A stretch of 64,000 bases of DNA from Hamiltosporidium tvaerminnensis (GCA_022605425.2 CM061247.1:310001-374000), one strand, 5' to 3'; numbered from the stretch's first letter, positions 1 to 10,789 are shown. A program made the numbers and translations. Notes: generated by a model not told the origin, from the sequence alone.

Positions 1-496
1 AAGAAATATCTTAATTGTAAATAAATATGTTTAATACAATATTTAATTATTAAAATTCTATTTAAAGTTGTAAAATTTTTGTAAAATCAACTTTTATATT
101 CAAATAGAAAATTTTATACCTGGTTTGACTGGAAAATAAGATTTAATAATAATTGGGAAAATTAAAAGCTTGCAAATATTATTTATATGAATTAAAACAA
201 ACCTAATTTTTAAAAAATATGGACTTAGTAATTAAAGAAAGGAAATTTTCAAAAAATATTTTAAAAGCTCAAATGAATTTACTAGAAAACAGAAATTTAA
301 AAATATGTTTTGAAGTATAAATAATCTCTTTATAAATATTTTTGTTTATACTGATAATTTAAAACATATATCTGTATTTTTAGAAATTAGAAGCTCTAGT
401 ATTTTAATAAATCACATTCAACAAATTTATGAGAAATAAAGAAAAAAAATAATCAAGATTACTTCGTTGAAAATTCCATAAAAAACAACAATGATT
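1..496. other. AT-rich intergenic DNA, no gene seen
   Basis: Very AT-rich sequence with homopolymer runs and stops in all frames. I see no open frame, RNA gene or repeat shared with the rest of the window. It lies downstream of the thioesterase gene that is read leftward. Confidence 0.6.
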
Positions 497-1120
497 TTAT
501 TCAACGTATCTCGCGAGAATCTTTTCGAAATCAGGAGGAAATTCATGTTCTCCATCAAATTTTATAAATTTCACATTTACTTTTAAACATTTCAATGCCA
601 TATAAGACATCCATCCTGCAATAAATGGAACCACTGTATCTTTTTTTCCATGAGTCAATAAAATATTTTGTCGGTGCGTATTCCTGTGTTTGACTCGTGG
701 CAAATATCCGCTCATTGCTATTATTACTCTAAATTTGTAATTACAATTTAAAGCAATATATAGAGACATAGTAGCACCTTGTGAATACCCACATAGTATC
801 ACTTTCTCAGAATCAAATTTATAATACTCAATAAGTTTTAATATTTTATCCATGGACTCGTCCAAACCTTGCGTATCTTCTTTAGCGAATATACTTCTAT
901 TTCTAATATTAAACCAACTATTTACCGATTTATTGTCATACAAACCAACTTTTAATGGAAAAGCTGTTGGAATTATTATCATTACGTTTTTATGTGATTC
1001 AGAAAATTTAATAAATCTATTCGACATATCTTTACCATTGCTGTTTATTCCGTGTAAAAATATCATTAAATAGTCTGTGGCCATAGAATTTAGAATAATC
1101 AAAGAATCAAATATTTTCAT
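497..1120 (-). CDS. Acyl-protein thioesterase / carboxylesterase-like alpha/beta hydrolase (paralogue 1)
   Basis: A 207-residue alpha/beta hydrolase of the phospholipase/carboxylesterase (acyl-protein thioesterase 1) family. Visible landmarks are the oxyanion-strand LHG at 22-24, the nucleophile elbow GYSQG with Ser113, an Asp in HGKKD at 161 and a His in GEHEF at 192. These are the family's catalytic triad in order and spacing, and the length is close to the usual 220-230. Family members remove palmitate from cysteine thioesters on membrane-attached signalling proteins. There is no signal peptide or membrane segment, so a cytosolic enzyme is inferred. The ATG at 1118-1120 is used; a second in-frame Met at residue 13 would still keep the whole fold. 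A clear paralogue lies at 58928-59548 on the other strand. Substrate preference cannot be read from sequence, and a general carboxylesterase is the alternative. Confidence 0.85.
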   Translation of the reverse strand: MKIFDSLIILNSMATDYLMIFLHGINSNGKDMSNRFIKFSESHKNVMIIIPTAFPLKVGLYDNKSVNSWFNIRNRSIFAKEDTQGLDESMDKILKLIEYYKFDSEKVILCGYSQGATMSLYIALNCNYKFRVIIAMSGYLPRVKHRNTHRQNILLTHGKKDTVVPFIAGWMSYMALKCLKVNVKFIKFDGEHEFPPDFEKILARYVE

Positions 1121-2139
1121 AATTATGGATACAAAAAATTAATTACTTAATTTACTCAAAAAAATAAAATTTATAATCTTTTTTGTTAAATTGTAAAATT
1201 GTTGGTACTGAAAACAACAAATTGTATTTGAAAAAAGACCAAGAATATTAAAACCTAGTTTATTCATTTTCCCCAAAATAAATTGTTATTTCTAATAAAA
1301 TAGTAATAATTAACTAACTATCTATTCGGCGCTACAAGCCTGAACAAGATAGACCTTTTAACGATCCTTCGGAATTAATCAAGCATCATAAAACCTTTTT
1401 ATTAAAACAAAATCTTTATATAGAATATCTTATGGTCTAAATACATTCCATTGCCATTTGACTATGAAGCGTCTTAAAATGCTAATAAACTCTTACAGAA
1501 TTTCACTTAATCTTTTAACTTAAACGATATTAAACAAAAGATAAAATATAATCAACGAAGATACAGAGGAGTCTTTTTAGAACTATAAGGCCTTGAAAAC
1601 TTCTAATGTTATAAGACAGCTTTCATACAATTTTAAAACTATTTTTATCTACTATACTCTAGAAAAAGAAATTTGACTAGTGAAGAATATTTTAATGAAT
1701 CTTATTTACTTAAATGGCAATCTTAGCGAATAATTAAATTTAAAGAGTGGAAAGCCCGAATAAAACCTTTGATATGCTCTATGGTTTTTTTGTTGAATTA
1801 TGAGCCTTATAAAGAAACGAATCCTTTTAGTATAAACCAATCTCACATTGATTTTATCGTTAATGATATTTCATCTTTCACGGAAGCATTTAAAAATCAA
1901 ACAAATATCTCAAGTTCTCTTAAAATCAAATATAGAGTAATTCTAGAGTTATTGCAAATATATTAAAAAAATATATTTTACGAAGTAAAGTGGTTTACTA
2001 AAAGCCAAAAAATAGATATTTAAGTTTTGTGTAGAACAATCTTTGGTTGTGTAGTGTGTTTGATCTTCATAGTGCTATAATACAATATTACATTTAGATA
2101 ATTATTATATTTCATGTCTTCTTCGTATAGGGAGAATTA
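1121..2139. other. Intergenic DNA, no supported gene
   Basis: Nothing firm is seen here. A 65-codon open frame at 1769-1966 has no recognisable motif and is flanked by stop-rich sequence with mixed base composition, so it may be a remnant of an old mobile element. Confidence 0.4.
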
Positions 2140-2850
2140 CCACATAAAAAACTATTTGCTCGGCAGTAAATAGTTGAAATTAATGTGTGAAAAACTTTTT
2201 TTCTTTGTGGGAATAAACCATATGGCACCTTCGGTTGTTCCATACGTTTTTGTATGACGAGGAGGTCGACGAAATGGCGAAACCTTTTCTATAAATCTAT
2301 TTTGTGGTTTTATATGCAATCAGATTACAGACCGCAGCTGAACTTGTAGATAATTGTTCTGTAAACGTATCGAAAACTACCCTTCTCACACCGTGTAAAA
2401 AATCTAGCGCCCAGGAGATACAAAAATCAAACCCTTAAAGGTCAGAAAGACCAAAAAGCAGGTTATAACTGTTGTTATGGCATTAAATTGTATCGCTGAA
2501 CCCATTTAAGTCGCCAATATATATCTTAGCTTGAGTTTATGAGGTTCGGAAAGTGTAGAGTGACTAGTGATGCTACATATTATTGAGGGAGCCCAGGGTG
2601 AGTTTCGACCTATGATCGCACTTCATGCAAAAAATATTAGCGAACTCCAGGCAAGTCCCTCGCTTATTAAATAGGTTATACACACCCTTTATAAAAGGTT
2701 TTGTGATGTAGGTATAGTAGGGGATACTGATGGAGTATTGAGGGAAGGTGTTATTTATTTTAACATAGAATTGCATTGAGGTCATAAAAATGATACAACA
2801 CTTGCTAATTTTCTCAACAAGACGTGATATTGTGAATAAAAAATATTTCA
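2140..2850 (+). repeat. Interspersed repeat S3, copy A (about 0.7 kb)
   Basis: This stretch aligns along its length with the reverse complement of 8045-8775 and with 30631-31300. Shared landmarks include an opening like TACCACATAAAAAACT, then TTCGGTTGTTCCAT, CAGACCGCAGCTGAAC, GTAGAGTGA and GAGGGAGCCCAGGGTG. No conserved open frame crosses the three copies, so it is a noncoding dispersed element. Copy A is diverged. Its right limit is set by loss of similarity to copy B and is approximate. Confidence 0.75.
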
Positions 2851-4006
2851 TCTCCTCGAAAAGTATATATTTGATACATAAGTGGATAATCGATAATTAT
2901 GATTATTCAAATGGTAATAAAAAGCACACGGAATTCAAAAAAGCGTTAAGGTTTAAAATTAGAGACTCGATATAGATATTTAAACATAAATCAACGGGAT
3001 AACGTAAATAGAGCAGAAATCTTCTATCTTACATAAATTGACGTTTTATACTTTCAATTGAATCTAATCTTATGAAAAAACCGCTTTTTCTTTTTCATAT
3101 TGTATTACCTGGAAAAATAACTTTAAGAACAAAATACATAAGAATATTTTCTAATAATTTTTTTTAGACGTACTTATCAGATCGAGAAATTGTTTTAATG
3201 TAGTACAAAAAAGAATCAAATTGTTTAATTAGTAAGTAAATCAGTATTTAATTTCTTAGTGAATATAAAAAACTTACAGAAGGTTCTGAAAATAACTAAT
3301 ATTGGAAAAAAACACTCATAAAAAGCATATATAGCATCAAAAATTACATACAATTCATATGACTTTTTACGCAGATCCAAAGAAAATTTTTTTAGGCAAA
3401 CTAAAATATTTAAGAAATATAAAATTCAAATATTAGTACTAATGTCTAAATAATATTTTATTAAAAATATTTCAATTCCAAATATTTATTTTCTATTGGA
3501 ATATTCTTTGGACCAAATGTATATTTAATTAAACAAAAATGAAAATTAAATAATTCACACAAAAATTTAAAGATATTTGTATTACTAAGTTAAAATATAA
3601 TATATCATATAAAACGTCATATCTATCAAAGGTAATACAATGATCAATAGATTGTTTATAAATAATAATAAGAACCTGATATAGTAATTTTATTGAATTA
3701 ATAATATTATTTATATTTTAATATAAAAATAAGAGAAACAATCAGATTTAAATATTTTTTGTATTGAGTGTGTAGTTTAATTTCCTTTAAAAGTAGATAT
3801 TAAACATAAAAAAATTATTTTAAAATAGCAGACTTTTTACTTTCATTTTATAAAAAGATAAGATTAAACACGAAAAATATATTTTTAAAAATCTGTTTTT
3901 TTTTTATTTTCATTTTCTTTAAAAGTAGAAATTAAAGATGAAAAATATATTTTTAATTTTTTTTTTTAAATCAGAAATTTTTATTTAAATATTTTCCAAA
4001 TCTGAA
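2851..4006. other. AT-rich intergenic DNA with loose repeats upstream of the actinin-like gene
   Basis: No gene is seen. From about 3770 to 3990 the sequence contains loosely repeated units of roughly 80 bases built around CTTTAAAAGTAGA and AAAAATATATTTTTAA. It forms the 5' flank of the gene starting at 4017. Confidence 0.45.
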
Positions 4007-4009
4007 GGG
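4007..4009 (+). promoter_or_regulatory. GGG start-proximal triplet of the actinin-like gene
   Basis: In an otherwise nearly GC-free leader, GGG sits 7 bases before the ATG at 4017. CCC- or GGG-like motifs close to the start codon are a known microsporidian transcription signal, so this supports both the start choice and the taxonomic call. Confidence 0.55.
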
Positions 4010-4016
4010 CATAAAA

Positions 4017-5738
4017 ATGGTAATAAACACGGAAGAGCAAGATTGGAAAAAAATTCAAACAAAAACATTTACGAAATGGATAAATACCAAATTAAACGAA
4101 GGTTCATATCCAACAGTAACAAATCTTTTTGAAAATATACGAGACGGTACTGTATTGGCACATCTTCTTTTTATTTTAACTGAAGAAAAATTTATTTATA
4201 ATAAACGACCAATTACCAGATTTCAAAAGGTAGAAAATATTCAACAAGTTTTGAATTTTATTAAACAAAAAAATATTACTTTAATAAATATTGGATCTCC
4301 AGATATTGTTGATGGAAATGAAAAACTTATTTTGGGATTAATTTGGACAATTATTTTGAGATTCGTTGTTACTGAAGGAGTACAAAGCGATTCTTCTGCT
4401 AAAAGTGCTTTGCTTTCTTGGTGTAGAGCATGTACAGCTTCTTATAAAAATGTTGATATTGTAGATTTTTCTAAAAGTTGGCAAGATGGTCTTGGATTTA
4501 ATGCTATAATTCATAAATTTACACCCGAATTAATTGGTGATTACAATCAGTTATCTAAAAAAAATAAAATTGAAAATTTAAGGAAGGCATTTGACACGGC
4601 AGAAAATAAATTAGGAATTCCAAAACTTTTTGATCCAGAAGATATAGCACATTCTATTAAACCAGATGAAAAGAGTATCTTCACTTATGTTTCACAATAT
4701 TATAAAAAATTCAGTGAAATGGAAAAAATGGATTCTGCCAAAAAAAGACTTTCGGATTTCTTAAGTATTGTCAATAATAGTATTAAAATAAAAAATGAAT
4801 ATGAAATGGAAGCAAAAAAATTTATTGAATTGAAAAATGAATTTGAAAATAATTATTCTGAAATAGAAAATCTAATAGAAACATTAAATATCAAACTTGG
4901 AGTTCGAAGAACTCTTTCTAATGAAATGAATCATAAATATTTACTTTTAAATTCTTTATTGGGAAATATTAATACAATAAATAATTTTTATAAAATAAAA
5001 AAATATGAACCGAGAGATGAATACAAATTAGATTTTTTACAGAAAAATATTTTAAATCCAACTTATAAATCTTATAAAAGCTACTCTTCATTAATGAAGG
5101 AATTTGAAATATTAGATAATCAAAATATGGAATATATTAAAACTCTTCCTTCTAAGTTTAGATCAGAAGAGGATATAGAAAGTCAGCTGAAGGCTGTAAA
5201 GAATTCTCTTGAAGAAATCGATAGCATTTTAAAACAAACGTTTAATAACAAATCTATTGACAATATTTCTTTAAATGAATTCGAAACCAAAAAATCTCTC
5301 GAATTTTCGAAGCAAATATTTTTAGAAAAATATGAAATTTTAAAAATAATTTCTATAAAAAGAACAGAACGTACCAATTTACTGAATGAAGCTACAATGA
5401 TGTTTAAAAAAATTGATAGACAAAAAACAGGTAAAATAAATATTATCGATTTTCATCATTGTGCCAAAGTATTGGGATTAATTACAGAAGACAAGGATAT
5501 TTGCTTAGAAAAAGATACGCTTTTAACTTTAGAAGAATTTTTAAAATGTATAACATTTCTTTACGACCAAACATTTTCATTGGACAGAATAACTAAAAAT
5601 ATTAAAATTAAAAATAATCAAGATTTTTATTCTCCTGAAAATAAAATTGAAAATATTCATATTGACGAGTTAAAAGAAATGATTGATTTTAATCTTAGTC
5701 TTGAAAATGGAGATATTAGAAAAGTATTGGAGAGATAA
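4017..5738 (+). CDS. Alpha-actinin-like actin cross-linking protein (two CH domains, short rod, EF-hand-like tail)
   Basis: A 573-residue protein. Calponin-homology domain 1 covers about 11-117 (KTFTKWIN, IRDGTVLAHLL, GNEKLILGLIWTIILRF). Domain 2 covers about 126-232 (ALLSWCR, SWQDGLGFNAIIHKF, DPEDIAHSIKPDEKS). Together they form a type-3 actin-binding domain. A helical, probably spectrin-repeat-like rod spans about 235-455. An EF-hand-like helix-loop-helix follows, with loop DRQKTGKINIID at 467-478 and a more degenerate second half. This is the alpha-actinin order, with a rod much shorter than the four repeats of animal proteins and closer to fungal forms. The predicted role is bundling cortical actin. 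The loop has acidic residues only at its first and last positions, so calcium binding is doubtful. The start is the first ATG after a GGG motif. AATAAA lies just after the stop. Confidence 0.85.
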   Translation: MVINTEEQDWKKIQTKTFTKWINTKLNEGSYPTVTNLFENIRDGTVLAHLLFILTEEKFIYNKRPITRFQKVENIQQVLNFIKQKNITLINIGSPDIVDGNEKLILGLIWTIILRFVVTEGVQSDSSAKSALLSWCRACTASYKNVDIVDFSKSWQDGLGFNAIIHKFTPELIGDYNQLSKKNKIENLRKAFDTAENKLGIPKLFDPEDIAHSIKPDEKSIFTYVSQYYKKFSEMEKMDSAKKRLSDFLSIVNNSIKIKNEYEMEAKKFIELKNEFENNYSEIENLIETLNIKLGVRRTLSNEMNHKYLLLNSLLGNINTINNFYKIKKYEPRDEYKLDFLQKNILNPTYKSYKSYSSLMKEFEILDNQNMEYIKTLPSKFRSEEDIESQLKAVKNSLEEIDSILKQTFNNKSIDNISLNEFETKKSLEFSKQIFLEKYEILKIISIKRTERTNLLNEATMMFKKIDRQKTGKINIIDFHHCAKVLGLITEDKDICLEKDTLLTLEEFLKCITFLYDQTFSLDRITKNIKIKNNQDFYSPENKIENIHIDELKEMIDFNLSLENGDIRKVLER

Positions 5739-5827
5739 ATTGGTAAATAAAAAATATTAGGAGTAAAATTTTTATAATCCAAATTTTTATATGATTTGGT
5801 ATTTATCACTTACAAACTGATTTTTTT

Positions 5828-6060
5828 AATAATATTTTTTTCTTTTACAAATTGTTGATTTCGCTGGGTTTAAAATTTATTAATTTACAATTTTTTTTTT
5901 AATAATATTTTTAGTTAAGGGATTTTTGTTTCTGTTAAGCTCAATAGATCTATTAATTTACATTTTTTTTTTAATAATATTTTTAGTTAAGGGATTTTTG
6001 TTTTATTTTAAGCTTAATAGATCTATTAATTTACAATTTTTTTTTTAATAATATTTTTTT
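5828..6060. repeat. Minisatellite, about 73-bp period, 3 or more copies
   Basis: Units begin with AATAATATTTTTAGTTAAGGG at about 5901 and 5973, with partial units from 5828 and 6047. Each ends with AATAGATCTATTAATTTACA followed by a T run. It lies just downstream of the actinin-like gene. Confidence 0.85.
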
Positions 6061-6165
6061 ATTAATAATTTTATTAAATAAAAATAAATTTATTTTTAAA
6101 ATTAAACTATAAAAAATATATCATAAATGTAAAAATATTTAATTATCTAATTCATTTAAACTTTG

Positions 6166-6385
6166 GTATTTTATTTTGTTACAAGTTGACTTATCCTTAT
6201 TTAAATATATTGAGTATAAAATTTTAATATAATTTAATAAAATAATCAGTAAAACAGTTAACTGTTTTAGTGTTTTATTTTGTTACAAGTTGACTTATCC
6301 TTTATTTAAATATATTGAGTATAAAATTTTAATATAATTTAATAAAATAATCAGTAAAACAGTTAACTATCATTTAGTGTTTTAA
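6166..6385. repeat. Tandem duplication, about 105-bp period, two copies
   Basis: Two nearly identical units share TTTTATTTTGTTACAAGTTG and AATAATCAGTAAAACAGTTA. They differ by single-base indels, which indicates a recent tandem duplication. Confidence 0.85.
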
Positions 6386-6947
6386 TCTGTAATCCTTTAT
6401 TTTATTTTTTTAATAAAAATATTTTTTAAAAAATATATAAATTAGCATAAATCTTATTTGATCCTGAAATTTTTCAGAGAAACAATATCGAAATGGAAAA
6501 TTGATATTTCAGTAGGTTCTATAAGAATCATAAGGAAGCAATGTAACATATTAATTATAAAAGAGATAAATTTCACTTCTTATTTTGTGTTGTGTAAGGA
6601 ACCAGTGTGCCCAAATTTTAAGTAAAATATGTGGCAGTATATTTGAAAAAAAACTTTTATTTATTGACGATTCTTAACTTCTAATAGGGTTTTTTCGTAA
6701 ATTTATTCTCTTCAAAAGGTAAATTTAAAAATTTTTAAAGGTTTTTAAATAAATGATAAACATGCTAAATCAGTCATAAATAATACGTGTTGTGAAGATA
6801 CTGCTACTATTCTAGAAAAAATGGAGTTAATAAGCTCTTGTAAGAACATATGATAGAAAAGCAAACCTGGCACAAGGTTAATTCATGGAAATAAAAGAGA
6901 AACCAATACTAAGGCAAAGGAATTTGACTCACTAAATTAAATGGAGA

Positions 6948-7186
6948 TTCCCTACCATGCCGGGAGCAGAATTGACTTGGAATATTCTCTGCTTGTCGTA
7001 AGAGGCGACTAAAAGGGACTGATCCTTTATGTTGGGGTTGGGCGTAGGGAGAACAACCCACCCTTTAAAACTACCTTGTTACGAAACCCGATATGTAAAC
7101 AAGCCCACTGGAAAAAGACGGGTGGGCGGTATTACTAAGGAAGGCCAAGGCTCGCACAGAGCTGTAGTGCCAAGGATGAATGAATG
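6948..7186 (+). mobile_element. SINE-like repeat S1, copy in C1, with 14-bp target duplication
   Basis: A GC-richer unit containing TGCCGGGAGCAGAATTG, CTTGTCGTAAGAGGCGACTA and GACGGGTGGGCGGTATTACT, ending in a GATGAATGAATGAA tail. Flanks AAATTAAATGGAGA (6934-6947) and AAATTAAATCGAGA (7187-7200) match at 13 of 14 bases, and LINE copy C3 shows the uninterrupted site near 25945. Other copies are at 32305, 33903 (reverse) and 36659. No open frame is conserved, and no convincing Pol III A or B box was found. Confidence 0.8.
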
Positions 7187-8044
7187 AAATTAAATCGAGA
7201 AAACCTATTTTATGCTTTAAGTTAATGTCTGATATACTTAATGAACATCAAGTAATAGTGGTTCGACTTGAACAAACTGAATTTTTTGAGTTTGCTGTTG
7301 AGGCGTGTAGTGTTGCTTAAAAACAAAATATACCTAAAATTAGAATATAAATAGCGAGATGTCGCTTAAATCAGAATTTTAGAATGAAATTCTTAGTGAG
7401 TAACACAGAAACGAACATATGCCTCTGTAAAGCCTAGCGTGTCTGTAAGCAAATAGAAATATCCCACAAAGAGCAGCAATAGTAAGCGTGAAATATAAAT
7501 AAATCACATTTTTGATTTATGTAAGGCTATCTTCAAATATAATAAAGGTTAAAGAAGGTATTTTACAAGAAAACCTAGAAGCGTTCTTAGCAAATAGATA
7601 TGAAAAATTAGAAACTGGAAATTAATTCAAATTTATATAAGGCCCTAGATAATAATTTTTTATGTACTGATGATTTCTATGAATGGCATAAGAAAATTAA
7701 CTTAAAATGGAATTCGACTCGGTCATTTGTTTCATCCAGGATAGAAATCTAGTTGAGATAATGAAGGAAACTATCTGCATTTAAAAACCTTAGAAAATAG
7801 ATATGGGTTTATGGGAACTTTTTTAAAAAATACTCGAGTATGAATGTACTAAGCCCTATAGCGAGATGGTTTTGTGTTAAAATATACTTCTTTTAAATAA
7901 GTCGGAGTCGAGATCTAAACATCGAATCAAGAATCACTTCGTTTTTGAAAATCTTTGAAATGAATATGGCAAAGTATGAGTAGACATCAGAATAAAATCA
8001 TAGATAATTCTGAATAATATAGACCTGATAATTTATTTTAGATA

Positions 8045-8775
8045 CTTTATTTAAAAATATCACATCTTTTTACAATAGTGGCAAGTGTTATATTTGTTTT
8101 CATGACATTAACGCAGTTCTAGGTTTAACATAAATGACTGCTACCCCAACACTCCATCGGTAACCCCTGCGATACCTACGTCCCAAAGCCTTTCATCTAC
8201 CAGGTGTGTAGAACCTAATTAATAGGCGAGGTAGTTGCCCGGAGTTCGTTAATGTCCGTTGCATGGAGTGTGATCGAAGGCCGAAGCCCACCCTGGGCTC
8301 CCCCAAGACTATGCAGCATTCCCACTTACTCTACACTTTCTGAACCCAATAAACTTCTAGCTAAGATATATTTCAGAGATTTACATGGGGTCCACCTAGA
8401 CAGTGCAATGTCATACCAACAGGTATAACCTGCTCCTTAGCTCTCCCGGCTTTTAATGGGTTTTATTTTTATATCTCCCAAGCGCTAAGTCTTCTAACCC
8501 GAGTGAGCAAGGCTAGGTTTCCATGCTTTTACATGGCGATTACCTACATGTTCAGCTGCGGTCTGCAATCTGGTTACATAAAAAACTACAAATAAATTCG
8601 TAGAAAAAGTTTCACCATTTCTTAGACCTCTCCTCCTCATAACAACTCCCATGGAACAACCGAAGATGTAGTGTGGTTGTATTCCCACCAAAAATCCAAA
8701 CAATGATCTCACACCAGTTTCACACACTCATTGCCAAGCAGAAAGTTTTTTATGTGGTTATCCTCCCTCCACCTC
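8045..8775 (-). mobile_element. Interspersed repeat S3, copy B, with 12-bp target duplication
   Basis: The best preserved S3 copy, read on the minus strand. TTATTTTAGATA occurs exactly at both edges (8033-8044 and 8776-8787), and LINE copy C3 shows the single uninterrupted version near 26808-26818. This defines a 731-bp insertion. It begins GAGGTGGAGGGAGGATAACC and ends in an A-rich TTTTTAAATAAAG-like tail, consistent with retroposition. It has no coding potential. Confidence 0.8.
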
Positions 8776-9373
8776 TTATTTTAGATATATAATCAAATAA
8801 AATTATATTTAATGAGGTCAAAATTATCTATAAAGACGCATTTCAGTATTTAGAAGCTAAAAAGAACTAAGGAAGTTTAACATAATTATCAAATCTTTAA
8901 ATCATATTTGTTTAGTAGTGAGAAATAATCTCTTATGTGCTAACCTGGGATGGTATTGTGACAAATAACTAAAATTAAATTAAAGAATCCAATACAATAA
9001 TAATTTGAACTTAAATCTAACAAAAGAAGCTCAAGAAAACAGTTAAAATGATTTTCTTGATATTTTAAGAGGAGTTGATTGAATAAAATATGCCAATCTA
9101 AACAGGAGCAAAGTATCATTGCTTGTCATACGAAGAGCCAATATACTCATACAACACATTTACGCATTAAAAATATATGGCACAAAGGGAAAAAATTGTT
9201 GAACAAAATGGCAGCAAAATTTGGACTAAAAATTTTGATAACACAACAGCAGAATAAGATCCGATAAAAAACTTAAAAAACGAGTCTGACATTGAAATAA
9301 GGATATAATGGGTAAAGAAGTGTAGTAATTCACGTAACAACAACACATCCTAAGCATTATAAAGTAACTTCGT

Positions 9374-9560
9374 ACTAAGATCTTTACGTTTACCTATCAA
9401 AATATTATTTTATAAGTTTTTTACTTCTGTATACAATTTCCTTACGTTTACCTATCAAAATATTCTTTTATAGAACTTTTAAAAACATTCTTACTTCGTT
9501 ATAGAATTTCTGTATGTTTATCCAACAAAATATTATTTTTGTTCATAAAATGTAACATCC
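9374..9560. repeat. Degenerate tandem repeat upstream of the Rab gene, about 65-bp period
   Basis: Three diverged units carry CGTTTACCTATCAAAATATT followed by TTTTATA and an ACTTC-GTATA-AATTTC segment. They sit 90-270 bases before the Rab start. Confidence 0.6.
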
Positions 9561-9642
9561 TTATTTACTTACAAATTATTATTTAACACTACGTTGATTT
9601 CATATAAAATTTTTTATTTAAAAAAAAAATTATTTTATTTGA

Positions 9643-9645
9643 GGG
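9643..9645 (+). promoter_or_regulatory. GGG triplet directly abutting the Rab start codon
   Basis: The leader is almost pure A/T until GAGGG, which touches the ATG at 9646. This is the same start-proximal signal class as at 4007. It implies an extremely short 5' leader or a leader overlapping the start. Confidence 0.5.
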
Positions 9646-10248
9646 ATGCGTTCGAAATATAAAATAGTATTTTTAGGAACTCAAAGTGTAGGTAAAACAA
9701 CACTTATATCACAATTTGTACACCGACATGCCGATGAAAAGTACCATCCAACAATAGGTATAGACTTTTTAAGTACAAAAATAGATATAAACGGTAAAGA
9801 AGTAAAACTACAACTATGGGATACAGCAGGACAAGAAAGATTTAATTCTATAATACCGAACTATACCCGTGATTCATTTATAGCCATTGTTGTTTTTGAT
9901 TTAAGTAACCAAAAAAGTTTTGAGCAGATTGATCACTGGATAAATGATTTAGTAAGAATTCATGATACCAATAATTGTGTAAAAGTTATTATTGCAGGAA
10001 ATAAAAAAGATTTAATCAGTGAAGAACAAAGACTTTCTTTTTCCTCTTTAGGAAATCAAAAAGCACAAGAACACAAAGGTAAATATGTTGAAACTTCTGC
10101 TATGAAATATGAAGATATTTATGAACTTGTTAAAACTGTCAATGATTATATATTTGAAGATATACAAAGAAGTGATAGTGTGATTGATTTAAATAAAGAA
10201 AGTGAAGTTATAAATTTAGAAGCAACTAGAAAAGGAAGATGTTGTTAA
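9646..10248 (+). CDS. YPT6: Rab6/Ypt6-type small GTPase
   Basis: A 200-residue Rab GTPase with all nucleotide-binding motifs: P-loop GTQSVGKT at 11-18, switch I Thr36 in PTIGIDF, WDTAGQE at 58-64, NKKD at 119-122 and ETSAM at 149-153. The C-terminal CC at 199-200 is a digeranylgeranylation site. The TIGIDFLS effector segment and the VKLQLWDTAGQERFNSIIP core are characteristic of the Rab6/Ypt6 branch. Family members control endosome-to-Golgi and intra-Golgi retrograde transport from the Golgi membrane. The gene is intronless. Its TAA overlaps AATAAA, so the 3' UTR may be very short. It is followed by a minisatellite and then, on the same strand, by a SCY1-like gene, another Golgi-traffic factor. 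Assignment to Rab6 rather than another Rab rests on motif resemblance. Confidence 0.92.
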   Translation: MRSKYKIVFLGTQSVGKTTLISQFVHRHADEKYHPTIGIDFLSTKIDINGKEVKLQLWDTAGQERFNSIIPNYTRDSFIAIVVFDLSNQKSFEQIDHWINDLVRIHDTNNCVKVIIAGNKKDLISEEQRLSFSSLGNQKAQEHKGKYVETSAMKYEDIYELVKTVNDYIFEDIQRSDSVIDLNKESEVINLEATRKGRCC

Positions 10249-10254
10249 TAAAAG

Positions 10255-10565
10255 GGTTTTATACTTTAGTAATTGAGGGGTGTTATATGTAATGTTCTTT
10301 TTAAAGGGTCTAATATGCAATACTTATTAATAAAGGGGTGTTATATGATTTAGTAATAAAGGGGTCTAATATGTAGGATTTAATTAAGGGGTCTAATATG
10401 CAATACTTAATAATAAAGGGGTGTTATATAATTTAGTAATAGAGGGTCTAATATCCAATACTTATTTATAAAGGGTCTCTTATATAATTTAGTAATAGAG
10501 GGTCTAATATCCAATACTTAATAATGAGGTGTCTCTTATATAATTTAGTAATAAAGAGTGGTGTT
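10255..10565. repeat. Minisatellite of GGGGTSTWATAT-type units just after the Rab gene
   Basis: Alternating units of AAGGGGTGTTATAT with ATTTAGTAATA, and AGGGTCTAATATSCAATACTTA, are repeated roughly a dozen times in about 310 bases. The G runs are strand-biased (G on the coding strand). The array begins immediately after the Rab stop codon. It is not an (AGGGTT)n telomere. Confidence 0.85.
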
Positions 10566-10789
10566 TTATAATTCTATTGAAATAAGATTTTTATAAAGGA
10601 AATTCTAATAAAAAGATTTTTAAAAAAATATTAAAAAATGAGGAATTTTTACTGAGAAATGCAATTTTTTTAATTCTAATTATCCGTCTATGAAATAAAT
10701 TGAAATTTTCGCGAAATATATTTATTTTCTAACATAAAATATAAGGAAAACAAAATTATAACTTTATATTAATTTTAGAATCTTTAGTT

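Larger units (their letters stand above)
6455..9340 (+). mobile_element. Decayed R4/Dong-like LINE, copy C1 (5'-truncated, carries two nested insertions)
   Basis: Similarity to copy C3 (23689-27421) begins inside the reverse transcriptase. The segment around 6460-6600 matches 25441-25590, and 8940-8975 matches 26965-27000 (the ACCTGGGAYGGTATTGTGAC segment). Many stops and indels break every frame. Two foreign blocks interrupt the alignment: a 239-bp SINE-like repeat (6948-7186) and a 731-bp S3 repeat (8045-8775), each bounded by duplicated target bases. The right limit is where similarity to the C3 3' end fades. Confidence 0.75.

Noticed and set aside
852-1073. Plus-strand 73-codon frame
   Set aside because: Antisense shadow of the thioesterase gene, with no motif.
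1769-1966. 65-codon plus-strand frame
   Set aside because: Short, no motif, no start signal; could be mobile-element debris.
8494-8727. 77-codon minus-strand frame with MRRRGLRNGE
   Set aside because: Lies within noncoding repeat S3; the frame is not kept in the other two copies.
10255-10565. Possible internal telomere repeat
   Set aside because: Units are long and composite, not a short telomeric hexamer or pentamer, and start exactly at a gene end.
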